Origin: Pseudomonadota bacterium | GTDB lineage: Bacteria; Pseudomonadota; Gammaproteobacteria; Steroidobacterales; Steroidobacteraceae | Reading direction: 5' to 3' | Assembly: GCA_016705325.1 (NCBI GenBank) | Contig: JADIYJ010000012.1 | Coordinates: forward strand, 132,278-196,277 | Length of the DNA stretch: 64,000 nucleotides | In this document: positions 35,060-46,624 of the stretch, in pieces | Numbering within the stretch: the first letter of the stretch is position 1 | Layout: each line of letters starts with the position of its first letter | Program-made: the position numbers and the translations under genes | The notes under the pieces: generated by a model | What the model saw: the letters and a program-made list of their open reading frames with translations, nothing else | Databases searched by the model: none | Told to the model about the DNA's origin: nothing

Positions 35060-36543
35060 TGGCCGCGCGATCCACCTTCCCCGCCGGCCTCGTGCTCGAC
35101 GCGCACAAGCAGCAGGCGTGCGAATCGCCGATCATCGAACTGCCACTGCCCACGCAGGTAGTGCTCGCACTCGATCAAGGTGCGGGGTACAGCGCCGAAC
35201 CTGTCGTGGCCGTGGGTGACGCCGTGGCCGCGGGCGCTCTTGTCGCGCGCGCGGACCACCCGTTTGCATCCGCCGTGCATGCGCCGCTCGCAGGCATTAT
35301 CGTCGCGATGGAGACTCGCGAGGCTGCCGTGCAAGGCGGGCGCAGCCTCTGCATCGTGATCGATGGCAGCGGCGCGGACCGCATCGATGACAGCGTCCGG
35401 CCCGTCACCGATCCCGCCTCGCTCAGTCCGGAAGAACTCGTCCAGCGAATGCGCGACGCGGGAATCGCCGGACTTGGCGGCGCCGGCTTTCCGACCCCGA
35501 CCAAGCTGGCCTCCGCACGCGAACTCGGTGCGCACACGCTGGTGCTGAACGGCGCGGAGTGCGAACCATGGATCTGCTGTGATGATGCGCTGATGCGCTC
35601 CGCCGCGGACGACGTCGTGCTCGGCGCACTCATCCTGCGACGCGCGGCGGGTACCGTGCGTTGTGTCATCGCGATCGAGGACGACAAGCCAGCCGCCATA
35701 GCCGCCGTGACGAAGGCGATCGAGCGCCTGCGCGACGATGCCCTGACGCTCGCGGTGATCCCTGCCGTGTACCCGAAAGGCGCCGAACGTCAGTTGATCA
35801 CCGCGGTCGCCGGTGTCGAAGTGCCTGCGGGCGGCCTGCCGGCGGACGCGGGCGTGGTCTGCCAGAACGTGGCGACCGCGGCGGCCGTCGCACGCTGGGC
35901 CACGCGTGGAGAGCCCATGCTCTCGCGCATCGTCACCGTGACTGGCAGCGGTGTCGCGCACCCCGGCAACGTCCGCGCGGCGATCGGCACTCCGCTCGCT
36001 GCACTCATCGCGGCGTGCGGCGGTTATCGCGGGGCACCGCTGCGACTGATTGCCGGCGGCAGCATGACCGGTCGTGCCTTGCCATCGGACGAGGTCGGAC
36101 TCACCAAGTCGATGAACTGCGTCCTCGTCACGACGCGGGACGATATCGGCTCACGGCTTGGGGCCGTCGAATTGCCGTGCATCCGCTGCGGCGACTGTGC
36201 CAGCGTCTGCCCCGCCGGACTGCTGCCGCAACAGCTGCTTCGGGCGGCGCTCGCCGATGCTCACGACGCGTTGCGACGACTCGGCGTGCGCGACTGCATC
36301 GACTGCGGCCTTTGCGACTACGTCTGCCCGAGCCAGATTCCGCTTGCCGATCGCTTTCGTCACGCGCGGCGTCGCTTGCTCGAGGCCGAGGCGATGGCGA
36401 ACAAGGCGGCGGCTGCACGCGAGCGTCACGAACTGCACAAGCGCCGGCTGCAGCAAGCCGCGACCGCCGAACAACGGGCATTCGACAGCGTCCGCAATCG
36501 CGCACGACAACCCGGCGACGGCTCGGCGGGCGACGGGAACTGA
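35059..36543 (+). CDS. rnfC: Rnf complex subunit C
   Basis: Peripheral NADH- and FMN-binding subunit of 494 residues. It has the glycine-rich GLGGAGFPTPTKLA and NGAECEPWICCDD segments shared with the 51-kDa subunit of complex I, and two 4Fe-4S motifs CIRCGDCASVCP and CIDCGLCDYVCP near residues 375 and 415. It ends in a short charged helix and lacks the long Ala-rich C-terminal extension of enterobacterial RsxC. The start overlaps the rnfB stop. Confidence 0.95.
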   Translation: MAARSTFPAGLVLDAHKQQACESPIIELPLPTQVVLALDQGAGYSAEPVVAVGDAVAAGALVARADHPFASAVHAPLAGIIVAMETREAAVQGGRSLCIVIDGSGADRIDDSVRPVTDPASLSPEELVQRMRDAGIAGLGGAGFPTPTKLASARELGAHTLVLNGAECEPWICCDDALMRSAADDVVLGALILRRAAGTVRCVIAIEDDKPAAIAAVTKAIERLRDDALTLAVIPAVYPKGAERQLITAVAGVEVPAGGLPADAGVVCQNVATAAAVARWATRGEPMLSRIVTVTGSGVAHPGNVRAAIGTPLAALIAACGGYRGAPLRLIAGGSMTGRALPSDEVGLTKSMNCVLVTTRDDIGSRLGAVELPCIRCGDCASVCPAGLLPQQLLRAALADAHDALRRLGVRDCIDCGLCDYVCPSQIPLADRFRHARRRLLEAEAMANKAAAARERHELHKRRLQQAATAEQRAFDSVRNRARQPGDGSAGDGN

Positions 36544-36544
36544 C

Positions 36545-37582
36545 ATGCGCTTCGATACCTCGCCCGCACCGCATGTCATCGCCGGTTACACCGTGCCGCG
36601 CGTCATGTTCCAGGTGCTGTTCGCGCTGTTACCCGCAGGCATTGCTCACGTCGCTCTGTTCGGTCCCGGGCTGCTGCTGCAACTGTCCGTGGCGTGCGTC
36701 ACGGCATTGCTCGCCGAGGCCGCAGCGCTGCGGTGGCGCGGTCGTGACGCCGCGCCTGCACTCAAGGACGGCAGCGTGCTGGTCACCGCGTTCCTGCTGG
36801 CATTCTCGATCCCGCCGCTGTTGCCGTGGTGGCTCGGTGCGCTCGGCACGGCGCTGGCCGTGCTGCTCGGCAAGCACGTCTTCGGCGGGCTCGGCCAGAA
36901 TCCCTTCAATCCTGCAATGGTGGGTTACGCGATCCTGCTGGTGTCGTTCCCCGCGGAGATGACGCGCTGGCCGGTGCCGATGGACGTCGACGGCACCCGC
37001 ACCTGGTCCGAACTCGCGCAGTTGTCGTTCGCGGGCTTTTACGGCGCCGACCTGGCGGTGCGCTGGGACGGGTACACCGGGGCGACGGCACTCGACTCGA
37101 TTCGCAGCGGGCTCGATCTGCGCTACACGCTGCCGGAACTGCTGGGGCGCGGGGAGATTGCCGGGACGCTCGGCGCGCGCGGCTTTGCCTGGATCAATCT
37201 CGCGGCGCTCGCGGGAGGCCTGTACCTGATGGCCCGGCGGATCGTGCGCTGGCACATCCCCGTGGCCGTGCTCGGCGGCCTGCTCGTGCCGTCCTTCATC
37301 GCGCACGGCCTGGATTCCGGAATCGCGCTGGGACCGGCGATGCAGGCCTTCTCCGGCGCCACGATGCTGGCCGCATTTTTCATCGCAACGGACCCCGTCT
37401 CCGCGGCGACCAGCGATCGCGGACGCTTGTGGTACGGAGCGGGGATCGGGCTGATCGCCTGGATCATTCGCACGTGGGGCGGCTACCCCGACGGCTTCGC
37501 CTTCGCCGTGCTGCTGATGAACCTCGCCGTGCCATTCATCGACCGCTACACCGTCCCGCGAATCTATGGCCGGCAACCCTGA
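36545..37582 (+). CDS. rnfD: Rnf complex subunit D
   Basis: Integral membrane subunit of 345 residues with about ten helices and a covalently bound FMN. The flavin-attachment Thr is expected in FSGATMLAAFF. Other family marks are the N-terminal SPAPHVIAGYTVPRVMFQVL, GGLGQNPFNPAMVGYAILL and RTWGGYPDGFAFAVLLMN. It starts one base after rnfC and overlaps rnfG by 17 bases. Confidence 0.95.
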   Translation: MRFDTSPAPHVIAGYTVPRVMFQVLFALLPAGIAHVALFGPGLLLQLSVACVTALLAEAAALRWRGRDAAPALKDGSVLVTAFLLAFSIPPLLPWWLGALGTALAVLLGKHVFGGLGQNPFNPAMVGYAILLVSFPAEMTRWPVPMDVDGTRTWSELAQLSFAGFYGADLAVRWDGYTGATALDSIRSGLDLRYTLPELLGRGEIAGTLGARGFAWINLAALAGGLYLMARRIVRWHIPVAVLGGLLVPSFIAHGLDSGIALGPAMQAFSGATMLAAFFIATDPVSAATSDRGRLWYGAGIGLIAWIIRTWGGYPDGFAFAVLLMNLAVPFIDRYTVPRIYGRQP

Positions 37583-38216
37583 GCGGCCCGCGCGTCGCAC
37601 GGCGCGCGCTGCCATCGTGCTGGCGGCCGCGGCGATCGCGGCTTTCGGTCTCGTGGCCGTCGTGCACGAAGCCACGCGCGACCGGATCGCCGCGACGGCA
37701 CGCGCGCGCGAACTTGCCCGCTTCGACCAGGTGCTCGGCGGACTGCCGCATGACAACGACCTGCTCGCCGACACCCTGACGTTGCGCGATCCTGAATTGC
37801 TGGGCACGACGGAAGCCGTCACCGCGTACCGCGCCCGGTTCCACGGTCAGCCGGTCGCCGTCGTGCTCGAGTTCGGCGCGACCGATGGTTACTCGGGGTC
37901 CATTCGCCTGCTGCTCGCAGTCGCGCCCGACGGCACGGTTCTCGGCGTCCGCACCGTGAGTCACCACGAGACGCCCGGGCTGGGCGATTTCATCGACGCC
38001 GGCAAATCGGACTGGATGCAACGATTCAGCGGCAAGTCCCTCGGCAATCCCGCAGCGGCGCGCTGGCGGGTCCGCAAGGACGGCGGCGAGTTCGACCAGT
38101 ACACGGGCGCCACGATCACCTCGCGCGCGGTGGTCGGGGCCATCGGTCGCACGCTGCAACTCTTCGCGCGCCATCGCGACGAACTGCTGGCCGCCCCGGC
38201 TACAATTCAGCCATGA
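37566..38216 (+). CDS. rnfG: Rnf complex subunit G
   Basis: Subunit of 216 residues with one N-terminal membrane helix and a periplasmic domain that carries covalent FMN on the Thr of YTGATITSRAVV. The segment VRTVSHHETPGLGDFIDAGKSDWMQRF is conserved in the family. The ATG lies inside the end of rnfD, and the stop overlaps the rnfE start as ATGA. It is somewhat divergent, rich in Ala and Arg at the N-terminus. Confidence 0.93.
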   Translation: MAGNPERPARRTARAAIVLAAAAIAAFGLVAVVHEATRDRIAATARARELARFDQVLGGLPHDNDLLADTLTLRDPELLGTTEAVTAYRARFHGQPVAVVLEFGATDGYSGSIRLLLAVAPDGTVLGVRTVSHHETPGLGDFIDAGKSDWMQRFSGKSLGNPAAARWRVRKDGGEFDQYTGATITSRAVVGAIGRTLQLFARHRDELLAAPATIQP

Positions 38217-38899
38217 CGCCTGCCGCCATCCTCCGCGCCGGTTTCCGCGACCAGAATCCGGGGCTCGTGCAACTGCTCGGGCTGTGTCCGCTGCTGGCGG
38301 TCACCACGTCGCTCGGCAGCGGCCTCGGGCTCGGACTGGCGACCCTGGCGGTGCTCATCGCCAGCAACGGCCTGGTCTCGCTGGTGGGTCGGTCGTTGCC
38401 GGCCGAGATCCGTATCGCGGTGTTCGTGCTGCTGATTGCGGCACTGGTCACAGCCGTCGAACTCGCACTCGCGGCGTGGCTGCCCGGGCTGCACGCCGCC
38501 CTCGGCATCTTCCTGCCCCTGATCGTCACCAACTGCCTGGTGCTGGCACGCGCGGAAGCCTTCGCATCGCGGCAACCCGTCGGCGACGCGCTGCTCGATG
38601 GCTTCGCGATGGGCGGCGGCTTCCTCGTCGTGCTGGTCGCGCTGGGCAGTGTGCGCGAAGTACTCGGCCGCGGCAGCCTCGGCGGCGACCTGCATCTGCT
38701 GCTCGGCAGCGGCGGGCCGACATCGGGGTTGCACCTGTTCAACGGGCAGCACGGGTTCCTGCTCGCGCTGCTGCCGCCTGGCGCCTTCATCCTGCTCGGC
38801 CTCGGCCTGGCCTGGCGCCAGTCGTGCCAGGCGACTGCCGCGGCATCGTCGGCCGGCACTGGCGTGACCAGCGGCATGCCGGGCGAGGCCGCATCGTGA
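38213..38899 (+). CDS. rnfE: Rnf complex subunit E
   Basis: Polytopic membrane subunit of 228 residues, paralogous to RnfA, with NPGLVQLLGLCPLLAVTTSLGSGLGLGLAT and the conserved TNCLVLARAEAFASR containing a membrane Cys. It completes the six-gene rnf set. The nth start overlaps its stop as GTGA, so the DNA repair gene is probably cotranscribed, as in other gammaproteobacteria. Confidence 0.94.
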   Translation: MTPAAILRAGFRDQNPGLVQLLGLCPLLAVTTSLGSGLGLGLATLAVLIASNGLVSLVGRSLPAEIRIAVFVLLIAALVTAVELALAAWLPGLHAALGIFLPLIVTNCLVLARAEAFASRQPVGDALLDGFAMGGGFLVVLVALGSVREVLGRGSLGGDLHLLLGSGGPTSGLHLFNGQHGFLLALLPPGAFILLGLGLAWRQSCQATAAASSAGTGVTSGMPGEAAS

Positions 38900-39594
38900 A
38901 GCCGGCGCAGGTCCGGGAACTCTTCGAGCGCTTGCAGACGCTGAATCCCGCTCCGGTCACGGAGCTCGAGCACGCCAACCCGTTCGAACTGTTGATCGCG
39001 GTGATCCTCTCGGCGCAGGCCACCGACAGGAGCGTGAACATCGCAACGCGCAGATTGTTCCCCGTCGCCAGCACGCCGGAACAGATCCTCGCGCTGGGCG
39101 CTGACGGGTTGACGGCCTACGTGAAGTCGATCGGCCTCTATCCCGGCAAGGTGAAGAATATCCTCGCCACGTGCCGGTTGCTGATCGAGCGCCATGGCGG
39201 CGGCGTACCCGCGGATCGGGAGGCCCTCGAGGAACTGCCGGGCGTGGGACGCAAGACGGCGAACGTCGTGCTCAACAGCGCCTTCCGCCTGCCTACGATG
39301 CCAGTGGACACCCACATCTTCCGTGTCGCGAATCGCCTGGGCCTTGCCCACGGCGACACACCGCGGGCAATCGAGGATGGCCTGCTCGAGGTCATTCCCG
39401 CGGAGTACCTGCTCAACGCGCATCACTGGCTGCTGCTGCATGGCCGCTATGTCTGCAAGGCACGCAGACCCGAGTGCCAGCGCTGTCCGCTGGTCGACTT
39501 GTGCGCTTTCAAGGACAAGACGTTGCCGCTGGCTGCCACCCTGCCGCTGGCAAGACCCAGGAAGCCGTCACCGGCCGCTCGCGGCCGCGCCTGA
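38896..39594 (+). CDS. nth: Endonuclease III
   Basis: Base-excision repair glycosylase/AP lyase of 232 residues acting on oxidised pyrimidines. It has the helix-hairpin-helix LPGVGRKTANVVLN with the catalytic Lys, the catalytic Asp in VDTHIFRVANRLG and the 4Fe-4S signature C-x6-C-x2-C-x5-C in VCKARRPECQRCPLVDLC. The GTG start overlaps the rnfE stop. It is about 20 residues longer than E. coli Nth at the C-terminus. Confidence 0.96.
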   Translation: MKPAQVRELFERLQTLNPAPVTELEHANPFELLIAVILSAQATDRSVNIATRRLFPVASTPEQILALGADGLTAYVKSIGLYPGKVKNILATCRLLIERHGGGVPADREALEELPGVGRKTANVVLNSAFRLPTMPVDTHIFRVANRLGLAHGDTPRAIEDGLLEVIPAEYLLNAHHWLLLHGRYVCKARRPECQRCPLVDLCAFKDKTLPLAATLPLARPRKPSPAARGRA

Positions 39595-40028
39595 TGCCGT
39601 TCTTCCACGACCAGGGCCGTTCGTCGCTGCGGCGCATGTACTTCGAGGCCTGGCGCAAGCACCGCGAGTCGCGGCCGGTCGAGCCGGTCGAGGACCAGAT
39701 CATCCGCGTCGTCGCGCTGCATCCGGAGTACGCGCAACTGCTCGAGTCGGGACCGGCAGCACTCGAACGTGATTACACCCCGGAGGATGGCCAGACAAAT
39801 CCGTTCCTGCACATGGGACTGCATCTCGCCATCCGCGAGCAGGTTGCGACGGATCGGCCAGCCGGCATCGCCCTCGTCCACCGCTCACTTGCCGCCAGGC
39901 TCGGCGACGTGCACGAGGCCGAGCACGCCATGATCGAACGACTCGGCGCGGCATTGTGGAATGCGCAACGTGCAGGATTGCCGCCAGACGAGGCGCAATA
40001 CCTGGAGTCACTGCGCAGACTCCTGTAG
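39594..40028 (+). CDS. DUF1841 family protein
   Basis: Soluble protein of 144 residues of unknown function. The family pattern is clear: GRSSLRRMYFEAWRKHRESRPVEPVEDQIIRVVALHPEY, then TNPFLHMGLHLAIREQVATDRP, and EAEHAMIERLGAALW. It is often coded next to nth in beta- and gammaproteobacteria, and here its ATG overlaps the nth stop (TGATG). No catalytic motif is evident. Confidence 0.88.
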   Translation: MPFFHDQGRSSLRRMYFEAWRKHRESRPVEPVEDQIIRVVALHPEYAQLLESGPAALERDYTPEDGQTNPFLHMGLHLAIREQVATDRPAGIALVHRSLAARLGDVHEAEHAMIERLGAALWNAQRAGLPPDEAQYLESLRRLL

Positions 40029-40082
40029 AGCGCCGACGCGTTCGGGTGTTGCCCGAACTTCAGACGATCCCGCAGGCGACGA

Positions 40083-40501
40083 CTACCAGCGTACCGGCCG
40101 GCCCAGGATCTTCGCCAACGCCGCATCGTGTGGCACGAAGTAGTCCCGCAACCGTTGCGTCGCTGCCGGATCCAGCGGCGGGTACTTCCGGTGTGGCGCG
40201 GTTCGAGCTTTGCGCTGCTCATCGGTGACAACCCGGTGCAGACAAGCGATTCGTCCGTCAGCAGCAATGGATCACGCGCCAGGTCTTCGAAGTGCAGGAT
40301 GAGCAGCTGCTCACGCGGATAGAACTGCAGCCAGCGCTCCCGCTGCCCCGCATGGCCGCCGCGCGCGAGGCAGCTGAAACACTGGTGGGCTTCACTGCGC
40401 AACGGCGGAATGACCAGTGGATGCTGCGTCAGGTAATAACGCCGCGAGCTCGTGCCCGACTTCATCGCACCGTTGAGCAGCGTGTCCGGCAGGGCCCGCA
40501 C
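40083..40501 (-). pseudogene. Decayed sulfotransferase
   Basis: The start region LLNGAMKSGTSSRRYYLTQHP is the PAPS-binding loop of heparan-type sulfotransferases. It jumps directly from PPLRSEAHQCFSC to a distal part (RERWLQFYPREQLLILHFEDLARDP), so roughly 100 residues are missing. Near 40187-40200 the frame shifts: the true C-terminus continues in another frame as KYPPLDPAATQRLRDYFVPHD and ends RPVRW-stop at 40083. Internal deletion plus frameshift mark it as a dead gene. It fills the gap between DUF1841 and lpdA; the remaining bases hold nothing else. Confidence 0.75.
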
Positions 40502-40559
40502 GTCGCCCGACCGCAGGCTCAACTCGACCCGCCGCGGGATGACTGCGACGGCGCGCAGG

Positions 40560-42443
40560 TCATTTCCTGGCAGTCGTGCGCTTCGGCACATACAGGTCGG
40601 TGAGCGTGCCGTCGAACGCTTCGGCGGCCATGGCCACCGTTTCGGACAGCGTCGGATGCGGGTGAATCGTGAGGCCGATGTCGGCAGCGTCTGCACCCAT
40701 CTCGATCGCCAGCACCACCTCACTGATCAGGTCGCCGGCATTCGTGCCGACGATGCCGCCACCGATGACGCGATGCGTCTGCGGATCGAACAGCAGCTTG
40801 GTGAATCCTTCGTCGCGGCCGTTGGCCAGCGACCTGCCGCTCGCCGCCCAGGGGAACACCGCTTTCTCGAAGGCGATGCCCTTCGCTTTCGCCTCGGTCT
40901 CCGTGAGGCCGGCCCAGGCGATCTCGGGATCGGTGTAGGCAACCGACGGGATCGAGCGCGCATCGAAGAAGCGCTTGTGGCCGGCAATGACTTCCGCCGC
41001 CACCTTGGCTTCGTGCGTGGCCTTGTGCGCGAGCATCGGCTGTCCGACGACGTCGCCGATGGCGAAGATGTGCGGCACGTTGGTGCGCTGCTGCCGATCG
41101 ACGGCGATGTAGCCGCGTTCGTTGACCAGGACGCCCGCGGCCTCGCAACGCAGTCGCTTGCCGTTCGGGGTACGGCCGACCGCAATCAGCACCCTGTCGT
41201 AAAGCTGCGGCGCCATGGCCTTGTCGCCCGCGAACGTAACCCGGAGGCCCTCGCTGAGCGCCTCGATGCCGGTGACCCTGGTGCGCAGCATCACGGTCTC
41301 GTACCGGGTCGCGATGCGCTTTTCGAGCGGGCGCACGAGGTCGCGATCGCAGCCGGGCATCAGGCCGTCCGTCAGTTCGACGACTCCGACCTTCACGCCG
41401 AGGGCCGCGTACACCGTTGCCATCTCGAGCCCGATGATGCCGCCGCCAACGACGAGCATGCGTTGCGGCAGGTCGAGTTCGAGCGCGCCGGTGGAGTCGA
41501 TGATGCGCGGATCGTCGGGCAGGCCGGGCAGCCGCAACGACTCGGAACCTGCGGCGATGACGCAGTGCGCGAAAGTCACGCGCTGGCCGTGTCCGTCCGC
41601 GCCAGCCACGTCGACGGCATGGGCGTCGGCAAACATCGCAACGCCCCGGATGACGTTGATCCTGCGCCGCGTGGCCAGGCCCGTGAGGCCCGTCGTCAGG
41701 CGCCCCACCACACTGTTCTTCCAGTCGCGCAGCCTGGCAGCGTCGATCCTCGGCTCGCCAAACTCAATGCCATGCGCGGCCATCGCCCGCGCGTCCTCGA
41801 TGACTCTTGCGGCATGCAGCAACGCCTTGGATGGAATGCAGCCGACGTTGAGGCACACGCCGCCAAGCGTCGGCCAGCGCTCCACCAGCGCCACCTTGAG
41901 GCCGAGGTCTGCAGCGCGGAACGCGGCGGTGTATCCCCCGGGGCCCGCACCGATGACGAGCACGTCGTAATCGAAGCCGGCCGGTTCAGTCGACGAAACA
42001 ACCGCACTGGTCGAATCCGGCACCGCAGCGTCGTTCCCTGCCGCCACATCGGTCTTGAGCGGCTTGATCGGAACGGTGTCGAGGTACGGTTCACCACCGT
42101 AGGGCTCGTTCTGGCGCGGTGTCGCCTGTGCCGGAGCCGCGGGCAGCGGAGCCCTCCCGCCATCCGCGGCGACGACCTGGCCCGGTCCTTCGAGTTCGAG
42201 CACGGCCGTGCCCGTCGACACCTTGTCGCCCGACCGCACGAGGATGCGCGACACCTTGCCAGCGGTCGTCGCCGGCACGTCCATGGTCGCTTTCTCGCTT
42301 TCGAGCGTGAGCAGCGCCTGCTCCTTCTCGACCTGGTCACCGACCTTGACCAGCAGTTCGAGCACGGTGACTTCGCCCGCTGTACCCAGGTCCGGCAGGC
42401 GCACTTCGACCGTGGACGTAGCGGGGACCCGCGCGCCGGTCAT
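40560..42443 (-). CDS. lpdA: Dihydrolipoyl dehydrogenase (E3) with N-terminal lipoyl domain
   Basis: E3 of the pyruvate dehydrogenase complex, 627 residues. An N-terminal lipoyl domain (residues 11-90) has the lipoylated Lys at 51 in ESEKATMDV. A Pro/Ala-rich linker then leads to the flavoprotein, with GAGPGG at 165-170, the redox-active Cys pair at 197 and 202 in GGVCLNVGCIPSK, a second dinucleotide fold VVGGGIIGLEMA and the C-terminal His-Glu pair in IHPHPTLSETV. The start overlaps the aceF stop by four bases. Lipoyl-fused E3 is known in Neisseria and others. Confidence 0.95.
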   Translation of the reverse strand: MTGARVPATSTVEVRLPDLGTAGEVTVLELLVKVGDQVEKEQALLTLESEKATMDVPATTAGKVSRILVRSGDKVSTGTAVLELEGPGQVVAADGGRAPLPAAPAQATPRQNEPYGGEPYLDTVPIKPLKTDVAAGNDAAVPDSTSAVVSSTEPAGFDYDVLVIGAGPGGYTAAFRAADLGLKVALVERWPTLGGVCLNVGCIPSKALLHAARVIEDARAMAAHGIEFGEPRIDAARLRDWKNSVVGRLTTGLTGLATRRRINVIRGVAMFADAHAVDVAGADGHGQRVTFAHCVIAAGSESLRLPGLPDDPRIIDSTGALELDLPQRMLVVGGGIIGLEMATVYAALGVKVGVVELTDGLMPGCDRDLVRPLEKRIATRYETVMLRTRVTGIEALSEGLRVTFAGDKAMAPQLYDRVLIAVGRTPNGKRLRCEAAGVLVNERGYIAVDRQQRTNVPHIFAIGDVVGQPMLAHKATHEAKVAAEVIAGHKRFFDARSIPSVAYTDPEIAWAGLTETEAKAKGIAFEKAVFPWAASGRSLANGRDEGFTKLLFDPQTHRVIGGGIVGTNAGDLISEVVLAIEMGADAADIGLTIHPHPTLSETVAMAAEAFDGTLTDLYVPKRTTARK

Positions 42444-43774
42444 GGAATCGCCCGCAGCAGGCCGTCGACGTTGTTCAGCGCCGAGGCCAGAAACGAAGTG
42501 AAGCGGACAGCCGCGGCGCCGTCGATGACGCGGTGATCGTACGAAAGTGAGAGCGGCATCATCAGGCGCGGCACGAAACTGCCGTCCGCGTAGACCGGTC
42601 TGTACGCTGAGCGCGACACGCCGAGGATCGCCACTTCGGGTGCATTGATGATCGGCGTGAAGGCCGTGCCGCCAATCCCGCCCAGGCTGGAGACCGTGAA
42701 ACAGCCGCCCTGCATTTCGGCGGCGGAGAGCTTGCCCGCACGGGCCTTCTCGCTGAGATCCGCGAGATCGCGCGCGAGTTCGAAGAGGTCTTTGCGATCG
42801 GCATCGCGCACGACCGGCACCACGAGGCCGCCGGGCGTATCGGCCGCGAAGCCGATATGCACGTACTGCTTGTAGACGAGTTCGCCGGCCTCGGCGTCGA
42901 GCGAGGCGCAGAACTGCGGAAACTGCTGCAGAGCCTGCACGCAGGCACGGATCACGAATGCGAGCGGCGTCAATTTGAGACCGCGTTCCGTCGCCTGCTG
43001 CTTCAGGCTGGCGCGAACCTGCTCCAGCTCGGTGATGTCGGCCTCGTCGAACTGCGTCACGTGCGGCAGGTTCACCCAGCTCGCATGCAGCCGCGGTCCC
43101 GAAATCTTCTGGATCCTCGTCAACGGCCTGCGCTCGACCGGCCCGAACGCCGCGAAGTCGACGACGGGCACGCGGGGCAGCGCCGCACCGCCCGCGGTCG
43201 CAACACCCCCGGACGTCAGCATCCGCTTCACGTAGGCCTTCACGTCGACGTCGGTGATGCGGCCCTTATCGCCCGAGCCCTGGACCTTCGTCAGGTCGAC
43301 GCCCAGCTCGCGCGCGAGCTTGCGGACCGAAGGACTCGCGTGCGCCCGAGCGAATCCTGGCTCGTCAATGCCGGCACGCGCCTGCGTCTTTGCACCCTCT
43401 CCCGCAGCAGCAGGTGCAGGCTGGGGTGAGGGCTGGCTTGCCGTGACCTCACCGGCGCTGTGCACGACCCCAGCGGCTTTCAGAGGAGGAGCAGGAGAAG
43501 CGGGAGCGACAGCAGACGCGGTAGCCTCGACGACGGCAATGACGTCGCCCTGCGACACTCGCGCGCCACGCTGCACTTTCAACTCCCTGATCGTACCCGC
43601 GGTCGTGGACGGGACGTCCATGGTCGCCTTCTCGGTCTCGAGCGTGATCAGCGTGCTTTCAAGGGCAACGCTGTCGCCCGCCTTCACGCTGACCTCGATG
43701 ACTTCGACGTCCTTGTAGTTGCCGATATCCGGGACGCGGATTTCGACGAGTCCGTTGTCTGCCACGCTGTTCAC
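42440..43774 (-). CDS. aceF: Dihydrolipoyllysine-residue acetyltransferase (E2)
   Basis: Core subunit of pyruvate dehydrogenase, 444 residues. It has a single lipoyl domain with Lys49 in ETEKATMDV, an Ala/Pro linker, a peripheral-subunit-binding domain (ASPSVRKLARELGVDLTKVQGSGDKGRITDVDV) and the catalytic domain ending with the active-site motif YDHRVIDGAAAVRF. E. coli AceF has three lipoyl domains, so this one is short. The start is GTG at 43774 or a GTG three codons later. The gene is seven bases after aceE. Confidence 0.95.
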   Translation of the reverse strand: MNSVADNGLVEIRVPDIGNYKDVEVIEVSVKAGDSVALESTLITLETEKATMDVPSTTAGTIRELKVQRGARVSQGDVIAVVEATASAVAPASPAPPLKAAGVVHSAGEVTASQPSPQPAPAAAGEGAKTQARAGIDEPGFARAHASPSVRKLARELGVDLTKVQGSGDKGRITDVDVKAYVKRMLTSGGVATAGGAALPRVPVVDFAAFGPVERRPLTRIQKISGPRLHASWVNLPHVTQFDEADITELEQVRASLKQQATERGLKLTPLAFVIRACVQALQQFPQFCASLDAEAGELVYKQYVHIGFAADTPGGLVVPVVRDADRKDLFELARDLADLSEKARAGKLSAAEMQGGCFTVSSLGGIGGTAFTPIINAPEVAILGVSRSAYRPVYADGSFVPRLMMPLSLSYDHRVIDGAAAVRFTSFLASALNNVDGLLRAIP

Positions 43775-43781
43775 CCCGTGC

Positions 43782-46445
<2,664 letters not shown>

Positions 46446-46624
46446 CAGCCAGGGTCTCCATCCGTGTCGAAAACGCGACGCCGGCCGCCGGGCGGTAATG
46501 ATTTGCCCGGCACGGCCTGTTAGCATGCCGCCGCGCCGGAGCGCGCGTAATCGGCTCGCGCGCTGCACGCAGAATGCGTCCGGCAATGATCCGGTCCGGG
46601 CCGATCAGGGTCAAGGTTTTCCCC

